Shown here one piece after another: positions 12,195 to 25,020 of a DNA stretch of 64,000 nt. Position 1 is the stretch's first letter. Each line of letters opens with the position of its first letter. A model generated the notes under the pieces. The model made no database searches. It worked only from the letters and a program-made list of their open reading frames with translations, and was not told the origin of the DNA. Source of the stretch: Tipula vernalis (lineage: Eukaryota; Arthropoda; Insecta; Diptera; Tipulidae); the NCBI GenBank assembly GCA_958295665.1, contig OY282560.1, positions 23,395,653 through 23,459,652 of the forward strand, written 5' to 3'. The position numbers and the translations under genes are program-made.

Positions 12195-15100
12195 ATTCTA
12201 ATTTTTAAATTAAATCTCCATCTTCTTTCTACTTGTCAATAAATTCTACTGATGAAAAACAAGGTCCAAAATACGACCTACCTATCTGGCACATAGTTTG
12301 AAGTGATATCAACCGTAGAACTCATAAAAGATTCGTCTATCCAGCACCAAGAAATTTTTGGTAGAAATAAGGAATCCAAACATTCCCAAACTTTCTTGAC
12401 ATTTTCCTGCCAGCATCCTCGTAGGTCTCACTGATGCTTTAATGATGTGATCGTGTCAGACCTGTACCAATACCTCATATATACATATTTGACATTTTTT
12501 CAAGTTTTGAAGGATATATGACTTTTTCGGAAGTAGACCTGGCCATCAAATCCCGTTCGGTTTAAATAATGTATGTAAAAAGTCCTACACTCTTTCCATT
12601 TGCGGAGTTCTATCTGCAGGCTTAAATTTTGTAACGGTTGCCTAAAATTTTCCAATGTTTCGGAATTCTAATATAAATTGCAACTGTTCAATGCAGTTAG
12701 TTTGAATCGAAACTTTCCCATCCAACGGATTAGTTGAGAGTACCACTTAACTCCGCCCATCTAAATATCTCAAAAAGTAATTATTGCATCAAAATTCGTT
12801 TTAGGGAAAAAATTATCGTCTTTAGGGGAACAACCACTAAATTATTTTTGATGACCTTGAAAACCCCGTCAGGGACATTTCAAGGTCAAATAGTATTTTT
12901 CATACGGTCAATTGTATTTTATGAAAAACAAACTATTTTAATCTGAATTATGTTTTTTATGCCCTCTATCTTCCAACATGAAACAACCAAAACAAAAATT
13001 TTCTTTGTGGAATATTTTGTCTATAATCCTTTATCAAAACAGGTAGATTCGAAATATTTAGGTTGTCGACCTAAATAAACCATCCTGTATATTTCCAAAC
13101 TTTTCAAGTTTAATAATTAATCGGCATTAGCTTATATGATTCAAATCAAATACCATTAAAATAAATTCAATAAAATCATCATCGTTATTTACGGCAACTC
13201 ATCAAATTTAATATTGTTATCGTTATGATAACAGTATTATTTTCAAATTTTCAAAATATACATTTTTATCGTTTTCCACTTGAACATAACAAAAAACATA
13301 TCCAGCTAATCCCTTTGTATAATAATACTTTTCAAAATGTGTACATAATATAATTATCAATTAAAAACAATTTTAGAAAAATTGTTTTCAAAATTGTTAA
13401 GCCTTGTAAAGTAGATAAAACATGTATGGTGTATGTACACAATATTCCCGATAAAAACACAACAATACACAATATCTAATTCCCTATATACTACACAGCC
13501 TGTGTAGGTATAGGTTGTTAAAAAAAAAACTTGCTGAAGGAAGCAGCATCAGCTCTTTCATTTTATATTTTAATAAATACAATAATCTTATGATTTATTA
13601 CAGAGCATAATTTTTTGTTGTTGTTTTTATGTTTTAAACGAATCACATTATAAACATTTAAATAAATACGAAAGCATATAGACGAGCACACCGTGTATTA
13701 CATAAGTAAAATAATTACAAACAAAAACCACTTAGCAAAGTAATTAAATTTTCGAAATGAGAGTATTTCGTTGTACCACATCACCATACCGGGTACAATA
13801 TGGATATATACATATGTCTGTCTGTATGTATGCACGAGGTAGTATTTAGGGTACTCTTGGAAAAATCATTGTTATGTTTCACAATTATTTATATTTCTTC
13901 TTTAATAATAATAATAATAATAATAGTAATGGAGAAAAAAAAAACTTTCAGGAGTAGTTTTGTAAATTTCCTTTGTGGATATTGTTTACGGTATATTGCT
14001 GTATATACTCTGTACTTGTTTGTGTGTTTCTATATTTCTTTCGTTTAATCCACACCACCCTTGTGTTTAAAAAAATAAAATAAAAATATTTCAACAACAA
14101 TAACAACGAAAAATGGAAAATTTTTATGTTTTCCTTTTTAATTTTCTCCGAAACGATTTAAATACACAGCCATTCATTCCTCTCTCATCTACGAGTTCGT
14201 ATATACATAGTACCTACGTATGTACGCAAGTTTGAGTTTATACGAACAAGAAAATTAATTTCTATTTTCATTTTAAAAATGGATGTGAATGTTTTTCGTT
14301 TCTTAATTTTTTTTAAGTAAATACTTTATGGTGGTATAGTGTACAGCAGGCATACTTGTAATTTAAGAAATATATTTAAAGGAAATGATATTGATTAAAG
14401 GACTATACATCAAAATTATGCGTCATGCAAAAATTAAATTTGTGTTTTTCTTGGGGAGCACCTTGATTTTTGTAATATCCCCTACTATGTATTACACCTA
14501 TAGAATAAAAATAAATAATAATGGCACTCCAAATTGAAATTTGAACACTAAACTACACCTTGATGTTTATTTGTTGTATAGATAGATGGTAAATAAACGC
14601 AAATTGGGTGTCAAATTTGTTCGTGTAAGACTCATTCGTATTCCAGCATCGCACGCTTTTATTAAATCGATATCGGAAAATTCACGTTTCTATATTACAC
14701 CAGAATATCGTTTTCATGCCATTAATTTTTTATGGCATGACACGATATTTGGAATAAAACAAAAAAAAAAAAAACTCAATTGTATTTCAAATACAAACGA
14801 TTTTGGTATTTACTCGGTTATTATTGTGCAATTCAATTGGTTTTGTTGTATTGTTTAGCATGAATATTTTTGGTGCATAATACATCGTGACGGGAAATTA
14901 TTATAAGTGCCGGAAAAATTTGATAAAACATAATTTGTGTGTACATCGTCGAAGAGAATATATATGGCTTAATTGGCATTAGATTTTGTATTTAGTCGTC
15001 GGTGAGAAACAAATAACTTGTTTATGTTGTGTAACTACTTTTGACAATAAAACGACATCTGCGGAGAAAATTGGTTCATGGAATTCTGGAATTTAATTGT

Positions 15101-15600
15101 TATATACAGAGTACAATATCTTAATTCAATGTCGATATGTAATTTGAAGTAAAATTTTTCAAAACACCGTCAAGGTGAGCCATTAACCACAATTAACATT
15201 TCCACAAGTTGCCACATCAATGGACCAATATGAAGTCGTCGAAATTTAATGATGATTACGCTATCATATATTAATTCCAGATCGAGCCTTGTTGAACAAA
15301 TTTTCACATTGCTTTGATTTCGTATATGAGCCGTTATCCAAAAATGTGCAAATTATCGGGATTAGCTTTTGACATTTGCTCGTAAGCGAAAAACTTTTCT
15401 AAAATTTTAAGGAAAGCTGATCATCAGAGAGTAAACAAGTCGAATTACTGACCGTGACATAAGGTAAGCAAGACCGTGTTAAAAGATTTCCTAATACAAT
15501 AAAAAAATTGGACAAGGAATAAGGAAAAGAAGTCAGCTGATGTGATTACTAACATAAATGCTAATAAAAGCTCCAAGCAGCGCAATAGCAAATGCCATCA
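12195..15600. other. AT-rich DNA with scattered microsatellites, no gene seen
   Basis: The first 850 bp (about 12,240-13,090) are less AT-rich than the surroundings and may be an old transposon, but I found no conserved protein motif on either strand. A short perfect palindrome (aggttgtcgacct) lies near 13,060. An (ATA)n tract lies at about 13,902-13,925. The rest is AT-rich with CATA/TATG tracts. Confidence 0.5.
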
Positions 15601-15609
15601 AAAATATGA

Positions 15610-15942
15610 AACGACTGGAATCACGAAAATCTGTTAACGAATAGTATTAGCAAATCAACTGGTTTAACAAAACCAAATTCTCACGTCTGTCATCGTAAAA
15701 ATCATTCAGCCAACACTTGCTTTTATCGATTTCAAAATAATAATCGTGGTAATAAATCATTTCATCAGCAAAGTGCCAGCCATCGAAAGTATATTAGTCA
15801 TTATTTTAAAAAGAAGAATATTGATAGGCTCCTCCAACATTTAAATCATATTTTTCTTATTGTAGATAAGGTATCAAATACCAATTATTTACCTATTACC
15901 CAACATTTTTGTGCGGCGAAATTAATCCTTTTTTTAATATAA
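15610..15942 (+). pseudogene. LTR-retrotransposon gag fragment with a damaged zinc knuckle
   Basis: An open stretch between stops at about 15,607 and 15,942 encodes a gag-like C-terminal region. At 15,679-15,720 the residues SHVCHRKNHSANTC fit a CCHC zinc knuckle (C-x2-C-x4-H-x4-C) in which the first Cys is Ser (TCT for TGT). Basic and Asn-rich residues follow. Zinc knuckles of this type bind retroelement RNA in the virus-like particle. It lies about 430 bp upstream of a gypsy-type RT fragment on the same strand and may belong to the same element after a deletion. There is no N-terminal gag sequence I can recognise. Confidence 0.6.
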
Positions 15943-16009
15943 ATTAAATTATGAAATAATTTCGTATAGATTTAAATCAGTTTTTAAAAGGTAAATGTCG
16001 CGGATTTAA

Positions 16010-16115
16010 TTCATATTGATTCATATTTGACGCGGAATAAATTCAAATGTATTGGCGAAATTAATGCATTTCCAAATGAATTTAATTCCGCCGCTAAATA
16101 TGAATTTATTCCGCC
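16010..16115. repeat. Imperfect inverted repeat with GCGGAATAAATTCA modules
   Basis: The motif gcggaataaattca at about 16,032 recurs inverted at about 16,100. The modules cgaaattaatgcat and aatttaattccgcc form an inner imperfect inverted pair. A related piece (ggcgaaattaatcc) sits at 15,915. It may be a small foldback fragment; no target duplication is visible. Confidence 0.5.
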
Positions 16116-16374
16116 AAAAAAAATAGAAAGTGAAAGGAATTTAACATCTTGAATTGAACTTGATCTTCTCGAAAAAGTACTAAAAAAAACTTATTCGATT
16201 ACAAAAGATTAACGTCTTTAAACAAAATTGAAAAGTTGTACATACTTTATACCTTCAAGAAAAGGTATTAAAAAATATAGTGGACTACAAAGATTGAAAT
16301 AAATTTAACTTTTTAAAATGATTTTGAAATGTTACACGTACTTTACAACTTCATAGAAAAGTACTAAAAGGCAA

Positions 16375-16938
16375 TCAATCAGAAACCACTCAAAGAAGAA
16401 GTCAATGGGCTAGTTGACGAAATATTAGCTCAAGGCATAGTGGAGCCTAGTGAAAGCCGAATACATCAAGTAGTACAAAATGGCGGGTGGTAGTGGATTT
16501 TCGTCGATTAAATAAAGTTACCGTCGATACAATGTTTCTCTTACCAAATGTATGAGACTTACTTGATGAACTGCGGGAAAATATTTTACTTACAGCTCTA
16601 GATTTTATAAGTGGATATAGTAAAGCTGGATGACCGTGATAAAGAGAAAGCTGCTTTTAGCTCGAATCAAAGATACTTATAAATACACTAGACTGCCGTT
16701 TAGGTTAAAAGGAACCCCGGCAACGTTTCAAAATTGTATGGATCTAGTTTATGGAAGGAAGTTTCGAATTATTAAGGACCACCAAAATTTGTTTTATTAA
16801 TATAACATGAGAAATTCTGACAATTAGATGAACATGATTTCGTGGTAGTTTACACTTATGGAAAATTGAATACTAACTCCGATGCTCTTAGCCGAATTGA
16901 GTTGAATAATAAAGTCAAATCCGCATCCCAGCGATGTC
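16375..16938 (+). pseudogene. Ty3/gypsy-type pol fragment (reverse transcriptase to RNase H)
   Basis: Degenerate pol sequence with stops and frameshifts. Readable pieces in order are KPLKEEVNGLVDEILAQGIV and VEPSES (start of RT), a DFRRLNKVTVDT-like region, LTALDF.SGY, and AFSSNQRYLYKYTRLPF with GTPATFQNCMD. A deletion then removes the YxDD box and joins to an RNase H-like end with KDHQNL, TYGKLNTNSDALSRIE. The family is recognisable from the FRRLNKVT, TRLPFGL and NxxADALSR landmarks of Ty3/gypsy elements. It is interrupted after 16,938 by the foldback element, and the integrase remnant resumes beyond it. Confidence 0.85.
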
Positions 16939-16946
16939 AGTTATCC
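16939..16946. repeat. Left target-site duplication (agttatcc)
   Basis: Eight bases directly before the foldback element, matched with one mismatch by agttaacc at 18,085-18,092 directly after it. Confidence 0.75.
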
Positions 16947-18084
16947 GTGTACGCATCACGCCAGAAATCCTAGTTTAGAAAACCCAAGCTTCCTATAAGT
17001 ATTTCGCAAAATTTGTGCATACCGTACTTTGGGAAACAGGTTGGGTTTTCTCACGTGACTGAGACACCAGAAATCCAAAATATATTTTTCGGTTAATGGT
17101 GATTTTGCAAATTGCACATAACTCAAATGACCTTAAAAATAGCTTAAATTGGCCAGAACTGACTATATAACCTCCACAGTTTATGAAAACTCTTGTTTTT
17201 CGAAGAGGGTACAAGGGATTTTTAGAAATCCCGTATTTTACTGAGTAGTTGATTTATTGGCCAAGATTCATGTTTGTGCATATTATACTTTGCCAAAATC
17301 AGCCATAGGACTTTGTGTTTCGTGATGGCTTTTTTAGGGATTTGGCTCTTTGTCAAATCGAGGATAACCCTAGTAAAATGTGGGATTTTTGGCCGATTCT
17401 GGCTAAAATATAATATGCACAAACATGAGCCTTGGCCTGTACATTAACTGCACTTTGGTATATTCTCAATAGAACCAATACTTGTTTTAATCTCACCTCA
17501 ATAGATTGCTCCTCTTCGAAAAACTGTTTTTGGAAATTGTGGAGGTTGTTTAGCCGATTCTGGCTAAAGTATAACGCACAAACATGTTGGCCAATATATT
17601 AATTGTACTTTGTTTTATTTCGCATCTTAGTAAAAGGTAAAATGCCTGGAAATCGTCCATATATCCTCTTCGAAGAACCACGATTGTCATAAATTGTGGA
17701 GGTTTTATAAGATCAGTCTACTACGAAATCCCGAAAACTTTAATTATGAAACGGGATTTCATAGATCCGTAAAATAAAAATAAAATCGGGATTTTCTGAA
17801 AACCTGGATTTTTATTTTTTCAAGAGCGGGATTTTAAAACCAGGGCTAACAAAACGGGATTTCGTTACACACCCTTATCATAAACCAAAAATCATGTTTT
17901 AATACATAAACGGAATATAAGGAATTTCTGGTGTGATAAACACGTGACAAAACCCATTCTGTTTCCTAAAGTATGCTATGCCAACATTTTCTAAATACAG
18001 GCAAAAAAAGGCACAATTACAGAGTACGAAATATATATAGAAAGCTTGGGTTTTCTAAAGTAGGATTTCTAGCGTGATGTAGAC
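16947..18084. mobile_element. 1.14-kb foldback-type DNA element nested in a gypsy pol gene
   Basis: Both ends carry long imperfect terminal inverted repeats: cgcatcacgccagaaatcct at the left and its complement at 18,065-18,080. Similarity continues through gaaaacccaagctt and a cacgtga-containing block for about 130 bp. Inner inverted modules pair tataacctccacagtttatg (17,165) with cataaattgtggaggtt (17,690), and a third copy of the module sits near 17,535. The 8-bp target duplication and the gypsy reading frames on either side confirm an insertion. No transposase is encoded, so it is non-autonomous. The 8-bp duplication would suit hAT or P-like machinery, but the ends do not settle the superfamily. 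Confidence 0.85.
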
Positions 18085-18092
18085 AGTTAACC
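18085..18092. repeat. Right target-site duplication (agttaacc)
   Basis: Copy of the 8-bp sequence at the left side of the foldback element, with one substitution. Confidence 0.75.
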
Positions 18093-18300
18093 AACGGTTG
18101 TTCCGATGCCGAAAATCAAGCGCCTAACAACATCATCCAAAACTCTCGAGGAAATTTTCTTAGATATTGTTGGATCACTGCCAGTTAGTCAGAAAGGAAA
18201 TAAGTACATATTAACAATACAAAATGATTTGTCTAAACGTTGAAGTGTAACTCTCTTTTTAAAACAGGAAGCCGAAACACTGGCTAATGCATTTACGTGA
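18093..18300 (+). pseudogene. Ty3/gypsy-type integrase fragment
   Basis: Continuation of the pol gene that the foldback element splits. Around 18,140-18,300 the frame reads LEEIFLDIVGSLPVSQKG, then NKYILTIQNDLSKR, stop, SVTLFLKQEAETLANAF. This matches the start of the retroelement integrase catalytic core, where the Asp of the LDIVGPLP-type motif is the first catalytic residue; here it is present. The invariant Pro of that motif is Ser. An in-frame TGA follows SKR. Beyond 18,300 no further integrase can be read. Confidence 0.8.
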
Positions 18301-19560
18301 TTATGCTTCAAAATTTGTTAAATAACAAATGGATCACTGGAAAGGTCACATCAAACTCGATCCTGAAATCGAATTAAGAATCGTAGTCAATATCGAATTT
18401 CGTGTCAAAGTCGAGAACAAAAGTCGAAGTAGATACAAACGAATTAAATACCAAGAACGAAGTCAAAAAAAATTTAAGGAAGTAAACACTGATTTCAACA
18501 CTGATTGAAGTCCAAATTCGAAATTAATTAAAGTGAAAGTCTAGATCGACAACAAATTGAACTTACGAGTCAAATTCACAGTTGAAAAATTAAAAACAAA
18601 TGCTTCTTATCGATGCATTTCGCTGAAAGCAGTTTTGTATCAAAAGTTGAACCACGAATTTCTCTGTTGGACTTTACGAAATGTTGAAATTAAACTTTTT
18701 AGGTTTTAGGACCGGAACACGGTTATTTGATTTAATTTTTTATCAGTTTAGGGCATGCTTACTTACCTACTGTCCAGACTATATAACATCATCAATCGTA
18801 TATACCTGTAAGAAAACCAAAAAAAAAAAATTATTAAAATGTTTTTTAAAACTTCCAAAATTTTAAACTTTATCTTCAAAATAGTAATAATATTGCAGTA
18901 CTCTTTAAAAGAAATTAAAATTTTGAAACACAAAAAATTTACAAATTTTTCAACATCATTTAAAATTTTACAATTTCCACCAAATTTAAATTTGAATGGG
19001 ACTAAATTTTCAACACCACGAAGATTCCAATTTACAATTCACATAAACATTCAAATTGGAATTTTCTTTTAATATGGGCCTAAATATTTAAATTTTATTA
19101 AATTCGAATATTCTTGTATTTATTTGTAAAACATTAATAATAAATCGGTGTCAAGTTTCTTCCGGTGTGACGTTCTTAACAAAATGTGCTAAAGCCAAAG
19201 ATTTATGCGAGTGTTCAAAACATTTTTTTAACAGTGTATTCTACAAAAAATAATTTTGTCGGGTCGATCTCAGAGATGACCAAAGGGTTTCACCATATAC
19301 ATTAAATAGCTTAATCAATTAGTTATCGATATCATCTGGTCCAATAACCGTCTGTTAGAAACACTGTGAATTAACAAGTTTTCAATTTGAAAAATCGGCC
19401 TCTGACAAAATTTGCCAGCTAGCGTTTACAGTGTAATTCAATAAAATAAAATTCAAATGAAATATTATGTGGATAATGCATAAAGTAAATTAAAACAAAT
19501 TAAAAATCATCAAAAATTCATAAACAAAAAATTGAAAACAGTCAAGGTGATGAAAATAAC
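18301..19560. other. AT-rich DNA, no gene seen
   Basis: A stretch with repeated gtcgaa/tcaaag motifs (18,350-18,560) is followed by very AT-rich sequence. Two small ORFs (18,681-19,072) are compositional. The left end of the Tigger element should lie near the right part of this stretch, but I could not find a copy of its terminal repeat. Confidence 0.5.
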
Positions 19561-19569
19561 ATAGCTCTA

Positions 19570-21196
19570 TTCGCTATCATCATCGGATATCATACGCGAT
19601 CGCTTGCGTAAGACTGGTACAAAATCGCTATCATCACTTGAAATATTTTGTACGTCATTATCACGTTCCAATTGTGAGGTTCTCTCTGTGGTATCTTCAA
19701 CAAGATTAGGATTTTCTCTTTCCGACTGAATAGCACTGCATTTGACAACAAAATTGGTTATTAGGCGTTGTGATTCAGTTTTGGATAAAAAAAAAAAAAA
19801 ACTTGCAGTTAGTTGAACCGGTTCATCACTATCACTGCTTTCGATGATATCATCAAATGCTCAGTTCGTCAATATCTTCAAATGCTAAGTAATCAAAGCC
19901 CTCTCCACCAACTGCGTGTGCCAAAGTGATTACAGAAGAAAACTCGTTCGTATTTTCAGGCACATAGTTTTTGCTTTTTGGCCAAATTGCTTTCCAACAT
20001 GCGTTTAGTGTTGATGGCCGTAATTCAAATAATGCCAATGCAGCATGTGTGACGCAATCTTTAACAGAAAACTTTTTCCAAGCATCAATTACTGTAAGTG
20101 TCTTATCATTTTTTATATTGTCCAAAATATACTGGAAAGTTCGCTTGATGTAGTAAGTTTTAAATGTTGCGATGATTCTCTGGTCAAGTGGTTGAATTAG
20201 GGATGTTGTATTTGATGGCAGGAAAAAAAACTGTACATTTTCGTGCTCCAAATCTGGATGGCCAGGAGCGTTGTCCACAATCAGAAGAACTTTGAATACC
20301 AGTCCTTTTTCAGTCATACATCTTCTAACTTCTGGGACAAAACATTTATTGAACCATTCAATGAAAATGGTAGTTGTCACCCATGCTTTTTTGTTCGCCA
20401 TCCAATAAATCGGTAATTTGTTAAAGTCGACTCCTTTCATTGATCGAGGCTTAAGTGCGCGATTAACAAGTAGAGGCTTCAGTATACAATCTCCTGAAGC
20501 ATTGCTACAAAATAAAAGTGTGATCCGATCCTTTGCTGCCTTAAAACCAATAGCCCTCTTTTGGGATTTTGCTACATATGTGCGTTTTGGCATTTTTTCC
20601 AAAAGAGACCAGTTTCGTCCGCATTAAAGACCTGATCTGGGCTGTACCCAACATCGGCAATTATTTTGGCAAGTTTCGGTATAAATTCTTTGGCGGCCTT
20701 CTCATCTCCAGAAGCAATTTCTCCTTTGATTTTTATATTATGAAGTGCGTGCCGTTAGAGAAATCCTGTTAATCATCCTGTACTTGCAGAAAATATATAA
20801 CTCTTATCATGATTTGATTGAGAGGATGTAGATATGTTCAAGTTCCTTTATCTGCTTGTAAATTCTCAATGCTTTCTGCTTGATGGTATTTCCATCTACT
20901 GGTATCCTTTTTTGTGTATTGTCCTCTATCCATATTACTAGTGCATTTTCCATTTTTTCTTTAACAGAATCTCTAGAGTATGATGACGACTTAGCAGATA
21001 GTTTCGTTCCAGATATTACAGATTTCCTAATAGCGTCTTCATTTCGTTTAATGGTCCTTATTGTAGCTTCGTTCAGACTAAAACTCTTACCTAAAGACGT
21101 TGAACCTTCTCCATTTTTGAGGCGGTCTAAAATTTCATTTTTAGTTTCCAAAGAAATACCTTTTCTTTTGAGTTTCGGAGTTGTAGTATTCGACAT
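19570..21196 (-). pseudogene. Tigger (pogo family) transposase, frameshifted
   Basis: Transposase of a pogo/Tigger element, which cuts and pastes DNA at TA sites. N-terminal part at 21,196-20,807: a CENP-B-like helix-turn-helix with KRKGISLETKNEILDRLKNG and SFSLNEATIRTI. A frameshift near 20,807 precedes NADETGLFWKK (first catalytic Asp, about 20,620). The long frame 20,602-19,853 holds LLIVDNAPGHP (second Asp) and SLIQPLDQ (third Asp), with 29 residues between them, as in this family. A frameshift near 19,860 leads into an acidic Ser/Asp-rich tail with the basic cluster RKRSR, ending at 19,570. All three Asp codons survive although the frame is broken at two or more places, so the element is inactive but fairly young. 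Confidence 0.93.
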
Positions 21197-21429
21197 GTTT
21201 CTTTTATTTTTTTTTAATTTATTTATTTTTAATTTAATTTTGATTTAATTTAATTTTATTTTTATATTACTTAGTCAACAGCTTATATAAAAACACGTCC
21301 AATTTTATTGAAACTAAACAAAAGACTAAAATAACTATGAACAACTTTGACTATGAAAATAAATTAGGAAGGGGAATTCCCTAATTATTTTATAAATAAA
21401 AGATGGAAAAAAAATTCTAGAAGTTTACG

Positions 21430-21566
21430 GTAAATAAAAATCAAATAGTTTTTTTTAATCGTGCTAAATCGAATGAAATCGTGTAAAAACGAAATCGATT
21501 TTTTTTTCTAGACCGTGTTAAATCAAAACTGTGTAAAAAAAGACCGTGTAAAAACAGAATTGGGTG
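21430..21566. mobile_element. Terminal region of the Tigger element with repeated acacggt motifs
   Basis: Read from the outer end inward on the minus strand, the terminus is TA then cacccaattctgtttttaca, followed by several spaced repeats of (a)cacggtc / acacagtt. Such subterminal repeats are the likely transposase binding sites. The TA at 21,567-21,568 is the expected target site. The opposite end was not found, so the element is probably truncated there. Confidence 0.65.
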
Positions 21567-21569
21567 TAT

Positions 21570-23110
21570 TTAGATTTTTTATTAACAAAAACATAAATTA
21601 AATTAATCATTACCCACCTAATATTTCGTTTCAATTTTTTTATTTTGAATTACACGGTGGCAAAAAATAAACACTTGTGTCGATATTCCTTTGACAAATT
21701 TTATCAGATACTTCATACCGGTTAAAAATAAAAAGCAATATTAAAAAAAATAAAATTGAAAAAGAAAATTTTAGTTTTGTGGTTTGGAATTGAAAAACAA
21801 AGAATTTAAAATTCAAGTTATTCTCCTTTAGCTTATTGAATAAAAGGTTTTCGCGGAACGTTGTTTTCAATGGAAGAATTCCATGTCAATAAGTAACTTG
21901 TAAAGATTAAATTTGAATATTCTCGGAATTTATTGTCCCTCTAAATCGATAAATATTATTTCATAACTTTCCAACATTTATTGAAACATTAACAAACTTG
22001 ACTTTTTCTGATGACTTCACATGGAATCTCGTAAACCGAAATACACAGACACATTAAATATACAAAAAAAAAAAAAAAAAAACATCACGTTATTATCAAT
22101 ATTCAAAGAAAATTCTAAGCCAAGTTTATTGAAAACATAAAAAGAAAGATATTCAAAAATTTAATAAAATCCAAAATCCTTTCGTGTAATAACAATAACG
22201 ATAATGGTAGTGTTAAACTCATTTTTATAACTGAATTGAAACAAATTCACAAAAAAAAAAAAAAAAATAAAAGAACCGAAACAAGTATTAAACCCTATCC
22301 TGCTTCTCGTCAACAATACAAACGTATCATAATATTATAATCGAAAGAAATATTTTCTTAAAAGCACACAAAAAAGGAAACTGATCTAAGTACGTATCTA
22401 AATATTCCACATAAGAGCATAATAGCATGTCAAGATGAAATGCTTACATAGAGCATGCACGTAGAAGAAACAAACAAAAAAAAATGGTTACACAACATAT
22501 AATAAGATTAAACCATATACAAAAAGCTTGATGTTTAATCAATAATTTGTTTACCAGCTTTTTTACGAATATTTTCCAGCTTTTGTTGTTATCTCACGAA
22601 AAAAAAAAAAGCAACAGAATTTGCTCGCTTTGTAATTTTGTATACTACACCATCGTGCTAGATGAACTTCAACAGATATTTTTTTAAAACAAAAATATTT
22701 TTCTGCTCATTTTAATAATTTATAAATAAAAAGTTTTTCGAATTTTTTATTTTTTATTTATTTTTATTATTACAAGACAAATATGAAATAATAATGATTA
22801 CATAACCTTTTTGGAGCACACAAAAAAAAAAAAAATAGTTAATTTGAATTGAGATAGAAGTTTGCAAATTATTTATATTTTTAAATTGGAGTGTTTGGCT
22901 GAGTATAGCGAAACATGAGATGTGAGAAGATGTAGGAAAAAAAAATGTAAACAAATGACTGCTATTCGCTGAATTTCCTTTTTTGTATTGTAGAAGAAAT
23001 TTTTCCTAGAACTATTTACATACGTTAAAAAATATAATACATAGGTTGTTTTACGTTTTAGAAATTGTTAACGGTGTCTCTGTAAATTTTTGTTTGTTTT
23101 ATTTCATATT
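21570..23110. other. AT-rich DNA with long A-homopolymers, no gene seen
   Basis: Very AT-rich with several A/T runs of 12-18 bases. Short ORFs on the minus strand (21,640-21,870; 22,754-22,954) are made of Phe, Leu, Asn and Lys and look compositional. Confidence 0.55.
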
Positions 23111-23114
23111 GACA

Positions 23115-25020
23115 AAGAATGAAATATACTGTAATTAAATATACATTTTAAATTTTATAGTTTCTGTAAGTTTTACATAAATTTTATAAATTCTGTTAAT
23201 AATCTAATTAATTTTTCTTTAATTGTGTTGATATATTTTCAAAATTCTATTAATTCGTTAAGTTATATAAATTCAATAAAGTCTCCAAATTGTACAAATT
23301 TTGTGAATTATATAAATTCTGGATTCTATAAATTTTATTAACTCTATAAATTTCTTAATTCTTTTCAACTCTTTAAATCCGCAAACTAGACAAAATCTCT
23401 AAAATTGCCAAATTCTTTATATTCTCTAAATTCAATCAATTTTGGAAATCCCAAAATGTTTAAATTCGCTAAATTTAACTTCTACAAATAAATTAAAGAA
23501 TTTATCGAAAAAATGTATAGAAAATGTACTGAATTTGTAGGATTTATAGAATATACAAAATTTATAGAAATTATATGGAGTACACCTATATAGAATTTAA
23601 AGAAACCATACAATTTTTAAAATAAGTCAAATTTGAGTTTGTAGATTCTACAGAGTTAAAACATTTGATAGGAACTAATAGAATCTACAAAATTTAAAGA
23701 ATTTATCAAATTTGGTTGAAATGAAAATCTGTTAACAGGTTTCAGTAGAGGTAGTAAAGATTCTGAATATTAGCTCTTCTTACGAATTTAAACTTCCAAA
23801 TCCGTTCAAATGAAAATTACCATTTCTGCTAAGGCATACGAATAATAGGTCGCCCAAATTTATATTGTATGACTAAATTTTCCCATCATTTCGATATTTG
23901 GAATTTTCGTCTCTAAGATTTTTTCGTTTTTTTTTTTTTTTCAAAGAATAACTACCTAAAAGGGTGAATTTTTCAGGATTCCAAAAATTTTCAGCGTGCC
24001 GGGCCAATTTTTGATAGTGCCAAGTCTGACATTTGCAAAATCGGGATTATCGCATTATATTTGTAAGATTTTAAAAATTTATAGGACTTATACAATTTAA
24101 AAATTTCAAAAAATTTATGGAATTCATAAAATTTATAAAACTGAAGAATTTATAGAATTTATAACGGACTATATTTGCTATGTTTATCCCGTTATATGAA
24201 TATATCGATGAGCGCACTAAATTCTAACTTCTAAATTGTTTTTATTTATTAGCAATCAATTACAATAATTTAATTCATTATTTTTTATATTTCACAATCA
24301 CTTTTTGAGAATTTATTTATTAAACTCGATTTTCACCACTGCGTATTTTTATGTTTTTAACAAAATAATCAACCGCATACATGAAAATTTAGAAATTTAC
24401 TGAGATGGTACAATGTTCGATTGTACCGTATATGCAATTGAATTTTATTCGATACGCGAGCGAGAAAGACAAAAAGAACATTCCGTTCATTTCAAGTTAA
24501 ACAATACTTGTACTGACTAACGGACGACATTGACGTATCCAGATATAAGGTTAAACAGGGAAGTGAAACTGATAAATATTTCAGTCGGATTTTGTGCGGA
24601 TGGTTGTTTGATTTGATTGTTGGTGGTGAGATGAGAAACGAAATTTATTTATAAAATGCATGAGTAAAATGAATAGTTGGTTGCATTTATGATTGAGTGA
24701 ATGATTGAACCGCTACAAACTAATACAATTTATAATCACATAATTTAAAACTCTATAAATTCTAGAAATTCCATAAATTCTATAAAATTTGTAAAATAAA
24801 ATATGTTAAATTTTATAGCTTGACAATTTTACGAATTGTATATACTCGTATGTACATGTTATATCGGTATATTTCACAAATTCTATAAATGACTTAAATC
24901 CTCTAAATTCGGTAAAGTAAAATTCTCTAATTTTCTTAAATTCTGTACATAAATTATTCAAATTCTATAAATTCTACAGACTAAATGTTCAGAAATTTTA
25001 TAAATCATTTATTTATTTTA
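23115..25020. repeat. AT-rich tract of degenerate 'taaattctata' repeats
   Basis: The sequence is dominated by variants of ttctataaatt, aaattctntaaa and their complements at about 9-12 bp spacing, with non-repetitive islands at about 23,740-24,060 and 24,350-24,720. Related tracts occur at 28,530-29,000 and 32,425-34,350. Confidence 0.75.

Noticed and set aside
12734..12946. 70-codon ORF in a slightly GC-richer block
   Set aside because: No recognisable motif, no continuation on either side; could be remnant transposon but not supportable.
13800..14048. 82-codon ORF beginning MDIYICLSVC
   Set aside because: Composed of Ile, Phe, Tyr and Cys from CATA and ATA repeats; no family motif.
21360..21400. 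Small palindrome around ggggaattccc as a transposon end
   Set aside because: Short, imperfect and unmatched elsewhere; the Tigger end with TA lies at 21,566.
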